From Verrucomicrobiota bacterium (lineage in GTDB: Bacteria > Verrucomicrobiota > Verrucomicrobiia > Chthoniobacterales > UBA10450), in NCBI GenBank assembly GCA_003220005.1, contig QHRD01000010.1, positions 1 through 42,768 of the forward strand: a stretch of 42,768 nt of DNA, read 5' to 3'. Below the pieces are notes generated by a model. The model saw only the letters and a program-made list of their open reading frames with translations, ran no database searches and was not told the origin of the DNA. Below are positions 8,729 through 17,720 of the stretch, piece by piece. Position numbers and translations under genes: made by a program. The number at the start of each line of letters is the position of its first letter. Within the stretch, counting starts at the first letter, position 1.

Positions 8729-9705
8729 TACACCATCGGGCGAAAACGCCCCACGACTTCCTGCAAACGCTCCGTGATCTGGCCTAACGAACAGACCTCA
8801 GCCGCTTCTAGCAGAGCGGGGAAAACATTTTCACCACCATCAGCGGCTCCCGCTAGTTTATCTAGCGCGCGTTTCGCTTTCTCGGCATTTTTCTTTTTGA
8901 ATTTCACAAGGCGATCGACCTGCCACTGCCGTTTGCTCCGCGGGATGCGCGCAAGTTTCACGTCCGGAATGTCATCGTCGCCGTCGCGGTAGCGGTTCAA
9001 GCCTACGCTTGGGCGAATTCCATCGTAAATTTGCTGTTCGTAGCGATGGGCGGCGTTTTGGATCTGGCTACGCTGATAACGTTCTTCTACTGCTGCCAGC
9101 ACGCCGCCGAGCCGTTCGATCTCGCGGAATTCATCGAGAATCGCCGCTTCCACCGCGCGCTCGACAGCTTTCATCCCGGGCGAACCGCTTAGCATGTTCA
9201 TGGTGTGTTTAAAAATGCCGGACTCCTCGAGCAGGATTGCCTGTCCGTGCGCAGCAAGCCGGATCCATTCTTCACTCGGCGTGGTGAAAGGTTCGTCGGC
9301 GCTATTCGAATGACACGAATTCGTGGCATTCATGTAAGCCAGGATTAACTCGGTTGCCGTACGGGTAAGATTGTTTTTGAACTCGGCGGCAATCAGCGAG
9401 CGCCCGCTGGTTTGCGTATGTAATTTGTAAAGCTGCGCTTTTGGCCCCGCGCCGAACACGTCACGCATTCCGATCGCCCAGATCCGACGCGACACGCGCG
9501 CGAGCGCGATGTACTCAGCGTCCAGTCCGCAATCAAGAAAGAACGAAAGACGCGGTCCGAATTGATCGACGGGGATGCCGCGCCCGGCGAACATTTCTAC
9601 GTACGCGAATCCGTTGGACAACGTGTAAGCAGCTTGCTGCACCGGCGTCGAGCCGGCTTCGCCGATGTGGTAGCCGCTAATCGAGATCGGATACCAGCGC
9701 GGCAT
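8728..9705 (-). CDS. acyl-CoA mutase large (catalytic) domain, C-terminal part; frameshifted continuation of 9597..10511
   Basis: MPRWYPISISGYHIGEAGSTPVQQAAYTLSNGFAYVE is the conserved B12-mutase TIM-barrel segment; continues the upstream ORF in another frame. Confidence 0.85.
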   Translation of the reverse strand: MPRWYPISISGYHIGEAGSTPVQQAAYTLSNGFAYVEMFAGRGIPVDQFGPRLSFFLDCGLDAEYIALARVSRRIWAIGMRDVFGAGPKAQLYKLHTQTSGRSLIAAEFKNNLTRTATELILAYMNATNSCHSNSADEPFTTPSEEWIRLAAHGQAILLEESGIFKHTMNMLSGSPGMKAVERAVEAAILDEFREIERLGGVLAAVEERYQRSQIQNAAHRYEQQIYDGIRPSVGLNRYRDGDDDIPDVKLARIPRSKRQWQVDRLVKFKKKNAEKAKRALDKLAGAADGGENVFPALLEAAEVCSLGQITERLQEVVGRFRPMV

Positions 9706-9719
9706 TTCGCGCGTGGTAA

Positions 9720-10511
9720 GATCGTTTCGTTCTGCGCCTGGACTTCCTTGAAAATGTCGGCCTGAATTGTGCCCCGCAACTTCGGAACAACTCTCGGCCC
9801 GAACCGCCGTTTCGCAGCAGCGATGTACATCGCCATGATAATCGGCGCCGGGCCGCTAATCGTCATTGACGCAGAGAAATTCGTCGAGCCGAGATCGAAT
9901 CCATCGTATAGCCGTACCATGTCTTCGACAGTGTCGATCGCCACGCCGCCTTCGCCGATCTTTCCAAAGACACCGTCCGCATCGCTGTCGATCCCGTAGA
10001 GCGTCGGGCCATCGAACGCCGTGCTGAGACGGTGCGTGCGCTGGTGGCGTGTGAGATACTGAAAACGCTCGTTCGTGTCCTCAGCCAGCATCAAACCGGA
10101 GAACAATCGCGTGGGCTCTTCGACTTGCGGAATTTTCTCGCCACGGGACGAGTCCGTCCGACTGGCGGACTTGTCGAGTTTACCGCCGTTCTTCTCAAAG
10201 CTTTCAATCTCGCGAACCGGCTCGAGATACATCTCGCGATAGGTCGCGTTCAGATACGGAAATTCGCCGGGCAATCCTTCGCCGAAAAGATAACGCGCGA
10301 CCTCGCCGGGCTCGTCGATTTCCGGCAAAGCGAGTCGTGGCAAGGGCAAGCCGGTCGGGGTGCGAGTGGTCGGAATCTTTGCTTTGAAGTCGTTCCAGCG
10401 GCCACGCAGTTCGCCGCCGAATTTTTCATCCGTGCGCGCGCGTTTCACCTGATCGAGGACAAACTTGTTATAGGTCTCAACCGATTCGACGACTTGTCCG
10501 AGTTTGCTCAT
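9720..10511 (-). CDS. acyl-CoA mutase (IcmF/MCM-like) catalytic domain, N-terminal part
   Basis: VEEPTRLFSGLMLAEDTNERFQYL, STAFDGPTLYGIDSD, GGVAIDTVEDMVRLYDG, LRGTIQADIFKEVQAQNETIL; homology stops at about 9720. Confidence 0.85.
10147..10175. repeat. palindromic element GACGAGTCCG-TCCGACTGG-CGGACTTGTC inside the mutase ORF
   Basis: 10-bp arms, one wobble/mismatch; encodes DKSASRTDSSR in the mutase frame. Confidence 0.7.
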
Positions 10512-10529
10512 TTCTTTGGTTAACTTCCT

Positions 10530-10612
10530 GTCATTCCGAGCGGAGTCGAGGAATCTCTATCTAATTTTTCTCAGAGAAGATCCAGAGATGTCTCGACTTC
10601 GCTCGACATGAC
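10530..10612. repeat. GTCAT...ATGAC dispersed element, copy 2, between the two icmF halves
   Basis: GTCATTCCGAGCGGAGTCGAGGAATCTCT ... AGAGATGTCTCGACTTCGCTCGACATGAC, 83 bp with imperfect 29-bp inverted ends. Confidence 0.85.
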
Positions 10613-10619
10613 AAGTTGA

Positions 10620-11783
10620 TTATACGCGCCCACAAATTAAATCGAACAATCGGTCGACGCCAGGGTCGCGGTGACGTTTTGCGACAGTGTCGATCAGTTG
10701 CTGCGACCGCCCGCCTCCGCCAAGGCTACGACGGGCAGGCCGGTTTTGTTCCAGGCGTTGCTCGATTTCCGTGTGCGCGGTGCGCGCGCGCTGAAGATCG
10801 CTTTTGTTCACCACGATGATGTCCGCCAAATCAAGCATCACGATTTTTTGCAATTGCAACCGGCTGCCGTAATCCGGATTCATCACCAGCACTGTTTGAT
10901 CGACAATTCCATTTTTCTGAAACGGCATTGCCTCCTGGCCGGTACCGACGGTCTCGATAATGACGTAATTGAATTTCGATTGAGCGAGCAGCACCAGGCA
11001 ATCGTGCGTCGCGGGCGAAAGCCCGCCCGCTTGTCCGCGTGTGGCCATGCTGCGCATGAACACGCGATCGTCCTGCGAGTTGATCATTGTGGCACGATCG
11101 CCCAGCAACGCGCCTTCGCCGACCACGCTGGGATCATGGGACAAAATTGCAATCCTTCCTTTCGGATCTCGATTAAGAAAACGCAGCACGAGCTCGTCGA
11201 TCAATGTCGTTTTGCCCGCACCACCCGGCCCGGTGAAACCAATGACACGGCTTCGCCGTGAAGTCCGAATTTCGAATTTCGAATTTCGAATTTTCTTCCG
11301 GCCCGCGGCGGCATCTTCAATCTCCGTCAGCCTGTGTGCGAGTTCCTGATCGAATGATTTGGCCTGCGACCGTTTCGCTCGCGATTTGCCATAGCGTTGA
11401 TGGACAAATTTCACCATGTCCTCGAGCGACGTGCCGGCGAAAAAAACTTCCTCGACGCCTTTGCGTTTCATGATCGCGGCATCGTCATGTGTAATGGTGC
11501 CGCCGCCACCACCGAATACCTTGATGTCGTCTGCCCCTTTTTTGCGGAGAAGATTCACAACCTCAGCAAAAAACTCAATGTGTCCGCCGTTGTAACTGGA
11601 GATGCCAATCGCGCGCACGTCTTCCTGGATCGCCGCGCGCACGATGTCGCCCACCGAGCGATGATAACCGAGATAAATGACCTCAATGCCATGCCGAATG
11701 AATTCCAAATTGATTGTATTGATCGCGCTATCGTGCCCGTCGCAAATCGGAACCGCGGTCAAAATCCGGATGGGTGAAGCCAT
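10620..11783 (-). CDS. B12-binding domain fused to MeaB/ArgK-type GTPase (N-terminal half of an IcmF-like mutase)
   Basis: DGHDSAINTINLEFIRHGIEVIYLGYHRSVGDIVRAAIQEDVRAIGISSYNGGHIEFF (B12 domain); GFTGPGGAGKTTLIDEL, NKSD (GTPase). Confidence 0.9.
   Translation of the reverse strand: MASPIRILTAVPICDGHDSAINTINLEFIRHGIEVIYLGYHRSVGDIVRAAIQEDVRAIGISSYNGGHIEFFAEVVNLLRKKGADDIKVFGGGGGTITHDDAAIMKRKGVEEVFFAGTSLEDMVKFVHQRYGKSRAKRSQAKSFDQELAHRLTEIEDAAAGRKKIRNSKFEIRTSRRSRVIGFTGPGGAGKTTLIDELVLRFLNRDPKGRIAILSHDPSVVGEGALLGDRATMINSQDDRVFMRSMATRGQAGGLSPATHDCLVLLAQSKFNYVIIETVGTGQEAMPFQKNGIVDQTVLVMNPDYGSRLQLQKIVMLDLADIIVVNKSDLQRARTAHTEIEQRLEQNRPARRSLGGGGRSQQLIDTVAKRHRDPGVDRLFDLICGRV
10710..10740 (+). repeat. CCCGCC...GGGCAGGC element, copy 2, inside the GTPase ORF
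   Basis: CCCGCCTCCGCCAAGGCTACGACGGGCAGGC, one mismatch to the mutM copy; encodes PARRSLGGGG on the - strand. Confidence 0.85.
11266..11293. repeat. heptamer tandem repeat (CGAATTT)x4
   Basis: 28 bp = 4 exact 7-bp units, in the linker between B12 and GTPase domains. Confidence 0.9.
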
Positions 11784-11888
11784 GTCGTTGAAGAGATAAC
11801 AATAAATCTGGAAGCCAGGAAAACAGGAAAAACTAGCGCGAATCTAATTTCTTGGCTTCCTGGTTTCCTGATTAAACTTCTTCTCGAT

Positions 11889-12644
11889 ATGGCCGATCCG
11901 TTAAATTTCACCGACAAAGTTGTGCTGGTCACCGGCAGTTCGCGCGGGATCGGCGCAGAAATGATCAAGGCCTTCGGGAAACACGACGCACAGTGCGTGG
12001 TGAACTATGTCGAAGATGCTCAAGGGCAGAATAAGACCGACGCGATGACGGTCGCGAAAGAATTAAACGAGCCACTAGTGATCGAGTGCGACGTAACCCA
12101 GCCGGCGCAGGTCGAAGCCATGATAAAGCAAATACAGGATCGACATGGCGGCCTCGATATTCTCGTGAACAATTCCGGCATCATTAGCGATCGCACCATC
12201 AAGAAAATGTCGATGGATGAATTCGAGAGCGTCATTCGCGTAAATCTAATCGGCACATTCATCGTCACTCAAAAAGCAGGCGCGATTCTGCGCAACGGCG
12301 GCCGGATCATCAACATGTCCTCCGTGAGCGGCCAACTGGGCTTGTTCGGCCAAGCCAATTATTCGTCGAGCAAAGCGGGGATTATTTCGCTCACGAAAGT
12401 CTCTGCCCGCGAGTTTGCCCGGCAAAGCGTCACTGTGAATGCCATCGCTCCGGGTTTCATCGACGTCGGCATGAGCAAGGGTATGCCCGATGAAGTGACG
12501 CAGAATTTTATCAAACAAATTCCGCTCGGCCGCCTCGGTGACGTAAGTGAAATTGTAAACGCAGCGCTCTTCCTTGCGTCCCCAATGGCGTCATATATCA
12601 CGGGGCAAGTCTTGAACGTGAACGGCGGTTTTTACATGGGCTGA
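11889..12644 (+). CDS. short-chain dehydrogenase/reductase, 3-oxoacyl-ACP reductase-like
   Basis: VLVTGSSRGIGAEMIKAF, LVNNSGI, YSSSKAG, GQVLNVNGGFYMG. Confidence 0.92.
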   Translation: MADPLNFTDKVVLVTGSSRGIGAEMIKAFGKHDAQCVVNYVEDAQGQNKTDAMTVAKELNEPLVIECDVTQPAQVEAMIKQIQDRHGGLDILVNNSGIISDRTIKKMSMDEFESVIRVNLIGTFIVTQKAGAILRNGGRIINMSSVSGQLGLFGQANYSSSKAGIISLTKVSAREFARQSVTVNAIAPGFIDVGMSKGMPDEVTQNFIKQIPLGRLGDVSEIVNAALFLASPMASYITGQVLNVNGGFYMG

Positions 12645-12670
12645 CCCGCCTTCGCCGAGGCTAAGGCGGA
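12645..12670 (+). repeat. CCCGCC-type element, degenerate copy 3
   Basis: CCCGCCTTCGCCGAGGCTAAGGCGGA directly after the SDR stop codon. Confidence 0.7.
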
Positions 12671-12675
12671 GAGCA

Positions 12676-12891
12676 TCAGTCCAACTTCTGCACGAGCAAC
12701 CACACGAGCGCAGAGAGCATCGCTGCAAATGCCGACAACACGAAGGTCGCGCGTCTCGTCTGCCGAATCTTGAAGACAGGCTTTGGAATATCGTCGTGAA
12801 TATGGCTGGCCTCGAACAGTTTCATCAGTACAAAAGCCACGACGAAACCGACGGCACCCCATTTGAGGCATCCCAAAGTCGTATCAAGCAT
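12676..12891 (-). CDS. hypothetical small membrane protein
   Basis: ORF 71 aa with two hydrophobic segments. Confidence 0.45.
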   Translation of the reverse strand: MLDTTLGCLKWGAVGFVVAFVLMKLFEASHIHDDIPKPVFKIRQTRRATFVLSAFAAMLSALVWLLVQKLD

Positions 12892-13020
12892 CCCGCAAAG
12901 ACCCTAGCGCACGCAACCGCGGCGCTCAAGGGCGGTCTTGATCTGGGCGCTGCGCAGATCCACTGGGTGCGTCCATCAATTGAGGACGCAATTCCAGAAT
13001 CAGAGACTTTGAAGTTCCCT

Positions 13021-13245
13021 CTACGGTGTCGGCGCAGGAGAAGATCCTTCTGAAGGCGAGGGAGACTCCTCGGCTTTCTTCTTTTTCGCCGCGGTCTTCT
13101 TCTTCTTTGCCGGCGACGGAGTGGGCGAGACTTTGGCAGTTGCCGCCCCCCTAGTCGAAGATGCGGTGGTTCCCTGTTGTGTGCAGGAAACGATAAACGC
13201 TACGCCGATCAGGACGGTGATGAACGTTAATACAGATTTTTTCAT
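13021..13245 (-). CDS. hypothetical small lipoprotein with Lys/Pro/Ser-rich tail
   Basis: MKKSVLTFITVLIGVAFIVSC lipobox followed by AKKKKTAAKKKKAEESPSPSEGSSPAPTP; start set to ATG at 13245. Confidence 0.65.
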   Translation of the reverse strand: MKKSVLTFITVLIGVAFIVSCTQQGTTASSTRGAATAKVSPTPSPAKKKKTAAKKKKAEESPSPSEGSSPAPTP

Positions 13246-13342
13246 AGTTGCAGTTAGGTTCGAAGGTCGCAGAATGTTCGGTCGCTCGCCAAATGGCAAG
13301 CATAAACAACACTCCCAAGGAGATAACGCCCGAGGCGCGCCA

Positions 13343-13726
13343 TTAGGTCGAGGAAAAATCGGCGCCCGCCATACTTTGAAGCGCATCAGCCAGCGTCTGG
13401 AACGTCGCGATTTGGATTTCGGGTCCATAATGGAATTGCGAGAGAATATTGAGACCGATGTCCTTGTGCGGATCGGGAATCACTCGCGTCACAGAGGCGA
13501 CACCTTTTTCCGCAAGCGTATCCATGATTTCGGCGATGTGACGCGCCTCTGCCGAATCCATTGAGTCCAACCACCGGAAATCCGCCAGAACGCGGAAGCC
13601 GGACGCAACATCCTGCAAAACATCTCGTACGCGTTCCGCAGCCAGCTTTGCTTGCTCGGTCGTAACCCGTTGTGAAGCGCTGATCACCAGGAGACGTTTC
13701 GACTGATCGAGCTCAACGGCATACAT
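13343..13726 (-). CDS. hypothetical STAS-like/SpoIIAA-like protein
   Basis: ORF 127 aa; LLVISASQRVTTEQAKLAAERVRDVLQDVASGFRVLADFRWLDSMDSAEARHIAEIMDTLAEKG. Confidence 0.5.
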   Translation of the reverse strand: MYAVELDQSKRLLVISASQRVTTEQAKLAAERVRDVLQDVASGFRVLADFRWLDSMDSAEARHIAEIMDTLAEKGVASVTRVIPDPHKDIGLNILSQFHYGPEIQIATFQTLADALQSMAGADFSST

Positions 13727-13981
13727 TTTTGCTCACCCCGATGCGACCGACCTCGCAAGTTCAACGGCTAATTACCAAAAGCCACCAAAATGTTTTCATC
13801 CATAATCGCATCAGCCAGGACAACATCCGTAATCAGAACGGCAAAACTGTACCACTCCCGAAATTTCCTACCCCTGTCAGGCACGTCAAATTACGGCCGC
13901 TCTTTGCAGCTTGTGGCTTGAATCTGTCTTGAAAAAAGAAGAGTGATTTTGTTGGGTGATTGCTAACCTTTTCGCTTCTTT

Positions 13982-14206
13982 ATGCTTTCAGTGACATCGA
14001 CAGACATTACCGTTTGGATCATCTGTGCGCTTCTCGCGATCGGCGTCGGCTGGAGCAAGTATGCGAAATGGAAAACACGCGACAAACTGGTGCGCGAACT
14101 GGCAGCGATGGATCCAGAGCGCCGTGAAAAATTACTCAGTCGGATGAGGCCGGACTTCGCCATGGAAGCACGGCAAGAATTAATGCGGCGGTTCCACATA
14201 GGCTAA
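13982..14206 (+). CDS. hypothetical small membrane-anchored protein
   Basis: ORF 74 aa; N-terminal TM then basic helix. Confidence 0.5.
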   Translation: MLSVTSTDITVWIICALLAIGVGWSKYAKWKTRDKLVRELAAMDPERREKLLSRMRPDFAMEARQELMRRFHIG

Positions 14207-14247
14207 ACTGGCCGCTCGACGTCAAGCGTTGAACATGCCCTCTCCCG

Positions 14248-14646
14248 ATGTCCTCCACGACTTTCGAAATGACCGTTTCAGTTCTGCCGGATGACATCGA
14301 CGAGCAGAATCACGTGAACAACACGGTGTACCTGCGATGGGTGCAGGAGGTTGCCACTGCGCACTGGCGAGCCATTGCCAGCGTGGAAGCGCAGGAGACC
14401 ATCGGCTGGGTTGTTCTCCGGCACGAGATCGACTACAAAGCGCCCGCGGCGCATGGTGACCAAATCACGTTGCGAACGTGGGTCGGCAAAGCGACCCGGC
14501 TGACGTTTGAACGCTTCACCGAAATCCGGCGGGACAGCGATGGATTGCTATTGTCAAACGCTCGCACACTGTGGTGCCCGATCCATCCGCAAAGCGGCCG
14601 GCCCGCCCGCGTCCCACCGGAAGTGCGCGCACAATTTTCCATATGA
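14248..14646 (+). CDS. acyl-CoA thioesterase, 4HBT/YbgC-like hotdog fold
   Basis: DIDEQNHVNNTVYLRWVQEVATAHW, WVVLRHEIDYKAPA, RTLWCPI. Confidence 0.88.
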   Translation: MSSTTFEMTVSVLPDDIDEQNHVNNTVYLRWVQEVATAHWRAIASVEAQETIGWVVLRHEIDYKAPAAHGDQITLRTWVGKATRLTFERFTEIRRDSDGLLLSNARTLWCPIHPQSGRPARVPPEVRAQFSI

Positions 14647-14659
14647 GTTAGGTAGGTTT

Positions 14660-14713
14660 GGAGTTCCGTGTTTACGCGGCTGCCGGGAAAAAAACGCCTG
14701 AATGCGGAACTCC
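14660..14713. repeat. inverted-repeat element GGAGTTCCG...CGGAACTCC
   Basis: 9-bp perfect arms over 54 bp, intergenic. Confidence 0.7.
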
Positions 14714-14780
14714 GAACTAAGCGCTGGCAGCTTTTCAACGGCATGTCAGGAAACTGCGATTCCTGAAAGTTGAACATTCG

Positions 14781-14808
14781 GCGTTGAGCGTTGAGCGTTG
14801 GGCGTTGC
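14781..14808. repeat. heptamer tandem repeat (GCGTTGA)x4, last two units varied
   Basis: GCGTTGA GCGTTGA GCGTTGG GCGTTGC; overlaps the proposed 5-prime end of the GT ORF. Confidence 0.9.
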
Positions 14809-15968
14809 AAATCACATCTCCCGAGTCACGCCCGGTCATCGCTTGTTATTGCGCGACGTTTCTGAAACCGGAGATGTTGCATATCTATCGGCAGATCGGC
14901 GCGCTCGAGCGCGTTTTCCCTTTCGTCATTGCGCAGAAACGTGAGAACACGAGCCGTTTTCCATTCGATAAGATCGACATTGTGCCAAGACCGGCCCTGC
15001 ATTTTTTGCGGCGTTTCTGGTTTCGCCAATTGCGCGATAAGCCATGGCAAATCTGGCCGCGCGAATTGTGCGCCCTGACAAACGCCCTAAAAAAAAGGAA
15101 CGCGCGACTTTTGCACATTTACTTTGGCCAAATCGCTGTGCATCTCTTCCCGCTGATTCGCGCGTGGGAAAATCCGTCGATCGTTTCCTTTCATGGAGCC
15201 GATGTCACCGTGGACATGAACAAGCCGGCCTATCGCGAGGCCGCGCGAGAGATGCTCCAGGCAGTGAAACTGGTTTTGGTGCGCTCCGAATCACTGCGGC
15301 GCGCAGTTGCCGATCTTAGCTGCGACCCGGAAAAGATTGATATCCAGCGCACCGGAATTCCGTTGGAAGAATTTCCTTTCCGCGAACGAAGCCTGCCGAA
15401 AAACGGCGAATGGCGATTCGTACAGGCTGGCCGGTTGATCGAGAAGAAAGGTCTGCCGGTTACGCTTCGCGCTTTCGCAGTTTTCCTGGGGAAATACCCA
15501 AACGCGACGCTGACAATTGCGGGAGAAGGACCGATGCGCGACGAACTTCAGATGCTCGCGCGCGAACTCAACGTTGATGCACGCGTTTCATTCACGGGTT
15601 TCATTTCGCAGCAGCAATTGCGCGACATTTATTATCGGTCGCACATTTCCCTGCACCCGAGCCAAACGGGTCGCGACGGAAACCAGGAAGGCATTCCAAA
15701 TTCGATGCTCGAAGCGATGGCCAGCGGCTTGCCCGTCTTCGCAACCCAGCATGGCGGCATTCCTGAAGCGATCGAGAACGGCTTGAGCGGCCTCCTCGTG
15801 CCGGAGCGCGATCACGAAGCGTTAGCGCGGGCGTTGCTCAACACAGCAGAAGATCCCGGCTTGCTTTCGCAAATTGCGCACAGCGGCGCTGAAGTCGTCC
15901 GCAAAAATTTCGATCTCCGCGCGCAAGCACAGCGACTCGAAGAGATTTACCTCCGGATGATCGGATAG
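14784..15968 (+). CDS. glycosyltransferase family 4-like (group 1)
   Basis: GRLIEKKGLPVTLRAFAVFL, GEGPMRDEL, SLHPSQTGRDGNQEGIPNSMLEAMASGLPVFATQHGGIPEAIENG. True start probably downstream of the repeat. Confidence 0.88.
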   Translation: MSVERWALQITSPESRPVIACYCATFLKPEMLHIYRQIGALERVFPFVIAQKRENTSRFPFDKIDIVPRPALHFLRRFWFRQLRDKPWQIWPRELCALTNALKKRNARLLHIYFGQIAVHLFPLIRAWENPSIVSFHGADVTVDMNKPAYREAAREMLQAVKLVLVRSESLRRAVADLSCDPEKIDIQRTGIPLEEFPFRERSLPKNGEWRFVQAGRLIEKKGLPVTLRAFAVFLGKYPNATLTIAGEGPMRDELQMLARELNVDARVSFTGFISQQQLRDIYYRSHISLHPSQTGRDGNQEGIPNSMLEAMASGLPVFATQHGGIPEAIENGLSGLLVPERDHEALARALLNTAEDPGLLSQIAHSGAEVVRKNFDLRAQAQRLEEIYLRMIG

Positions 15969-15994
15969 GGACGATTGGCCTTATTCGCCAGCAT

Positions 15995-16384
15995 CTATTT
16001 TTTCGTCCACGGCTGCGTTACGTTCTGAATGCGTGGCTTGCAGATGTCACTGACCAACACAAACGCCAAAGTATTTGCGTTCGGCCGGCTAAACTTATAC
16101 AGGCCGGCTCCTTTGCACTGTTTGGGGGTGGCCGTTGCCCGGCGAGTCTCTTGAATGGTGATCATATCGGCGGTAACCGTATATTTGCCCCAGATCTCTG
16201 CCTTTGGTGTCGTAGCCATAACGTGAAATGTGCCGTCGGCATTAATTGTCCAGACGGTGCCGAGCGAGTTTGTCCACGTGCCAGCAAGGGCGGCTGGACC
16301 GGTTGGCGCCATCGTCGAGCAGGCACCGATAAGTGCAATCAAGGCGCATGCGAAAATAATTCGACGGGAGTGTTGTAGTTTCAT
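15995..16384 (-). CDS. hypothetical lipoprotein
   Basis: MKLQHSRRIIFACALIALIGACS lipobox; start placed at ATG 16384. Confidence 0.55.
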   Translation of the reverse strand: MKLQHSRRIIFACALIALIGACSTMAPTGPAALAGTWTNSLGTVWTINADGTFHVMATTPKAEIWGKYTVTADMITIQETRRATATPKQCKGAGLYKFSRPNANTLAFVLVSDICKPRIQNVTQPWTKK

Positions 16385-16483
16385 GGGCCGGCATCGTGCA
16401 CGGCAGTAACTGAACCCGTCAAGCTTAGATCGCAGCGAAGAGATCGGTTGCAAAAAGCTTCGCGTTCCAAGTAGAACAGCTCT

Positions 16484-16939
16484 GTGGAGCAGATACCGCC
16501 ACCAGTTTCTTCGGCGCCAGGACCGAACTGGTGGAGGCGAAACTGGAAATGGTTCGTTCCACTTGGCTGCTTCAGCACAGCCGTATTATTCGTCGTTTTC
16601 GTTGGCTCGGTGATGTTGATCGTATTCAGCGCGGTGAAATCGACCGACGTTTACAAAGATGCTTTCGCCCGGGCCAAGGCGCATCCAGCGGTCATCGAAC
16701 CTCTCGGTTCGCCGATCACGGAAGGATTTCTTGTTTCCGGAAACACAAACGTTAACGGTGCATCCGGAGAAGCTAATCTATCTATTCCGATCGTCGGCCC
16801 AAAGGGAAACGGAACGATTTATGTGGCAGCGAGGAAGTCTCTTGGGCAATGGAGCTATTCGGGACTCGTCGTCGAGATCGCAAAAACGCATCAACGGATC
16901 AATCTTCTCGAGAATCCGACCCCGGCGAATTCGCCCTGA
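16484..16939 (+). CDS. Coa1-like (cytochrome oxidase assembly factor 1 family) membrane protein
   Basis: WKWFVPLGCFSTAVLFVVFVG ... AFARAKAHPAVIEPLGSPITEGFLVSGN ... GEANLSIPIVGPKGNGTIYVAARKS. Confidence 0.6.
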   Translation: MEQIPPPVSSAPGPNWWRRNWKWFVPLGCFSTAVLFVVFVGSVMLIVFSAVKSTDVYKDAFARAKAHPAVIEPLGSPITEGFLVSGNTNVNGASGEANLSIPIVGPKGNGTIYVAARKSLGQWSYSGLVVEIAKTHQRINLLENPTPANSP

Positions 16940-16947
16940 TCATTCCC

Positions 16948-17691
16948 GTGAAAGCCGCCATAAATAAACTTTCCGTTGGCGCAATTCTTTTCGGAATTGT
17001 GGGAGGAGTCATCGGCATCGCTGTTGGACTATTTCTCGGCTTTGCTCTGGGCTCGGCCCTGGCCGCGGCATTTCATGTCCCATCGAGGGAAGGCGAAGCC
17101 GCTTACTTTACCGTTGCCATCGCGTTGATCGTGACTTGCGTTGTCGCGCCAGCCTCGATCCTTTTCACACTCTACTGGCGCGGAGTGAGAAGCATCTGGT
17201 TGTTCATCGGGTTGGTAATGGTTTGTGTCTCGATCGCAGGCATCGGAGCATCCGGTTTGGGAATTTGGTACGCAGCTCAACCGCATGTCCTCAACCTCAA
17301 CGGCCCGACACCGCTTCTCGAATTCGAAGTGAAACCGTTGGTCGGTCAGTCCCTCGAAACTCTCGCTGACGTTGAACCGGAGCTCGACACCGACCGTAAT
17401 ACGATGCCGGGTTATTGGCACACAGAGGCACCTGAAACTCCAGGCGTTCGCGCTGGCTACGTCGAGCTTTATTTTCGCACGTCGCAACGTCTTTTCGTCC
17501 TGAAATTTCCCGGCCGCGAAGACCGAGTTTTCAAGGTCCGTTTGCCCGCCAATGCCATGAAGGCGAAATACCGAGCGTGGTCTGAGTGGCAAAATCCGGA
17601 CTTCGTTGCGAAAACCGGCGAACAGCCATCTCGTTTCTCCGGCGGCAGCGACTACCAAGTTCGCTACAAACTGGACTATCAGGATCGCTGA
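16948..17691 (+). CDS. hypothetical membrane protein
   Basis: multiple N-terminal TM helices then a soluble domain; GTG start at 16948 preferred over 16849. Confidence 0.55.
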   Translation: MKAAINKLSVGAILFGIVGGVIGIAVGLFLGFALGSALAAAFHVPSREGEAAYFTVAIALIVTCVVAPASILFTLYWRGVRSIWLFIGLVMVCVSIAGIGASGLGIWYAAQPHVLNLNGPTPLLEFEVKPLVGQSLETLADVEPELDTDRNTMPGYWHTEAPETPGVRAGYVELYFRTSQRLFVLKFPGREDRVFKVRLPANAMKAKYRAWSEWQNPDFVAKTGEQPSRFSGGSDYQVRYKLDYQDR

Positions 17692-17720
17692 GCGTAGGTG
17701 GAACGCGTTTTCCCTCGGCA

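Noticed and set aside
10147-10175. possible hammerhead-ribozyme-like core (GACGAGTCCG)
   Set aside because: The CUGAUGA and GAAA core elements are missing; it is better explained as a palindromic repeat.
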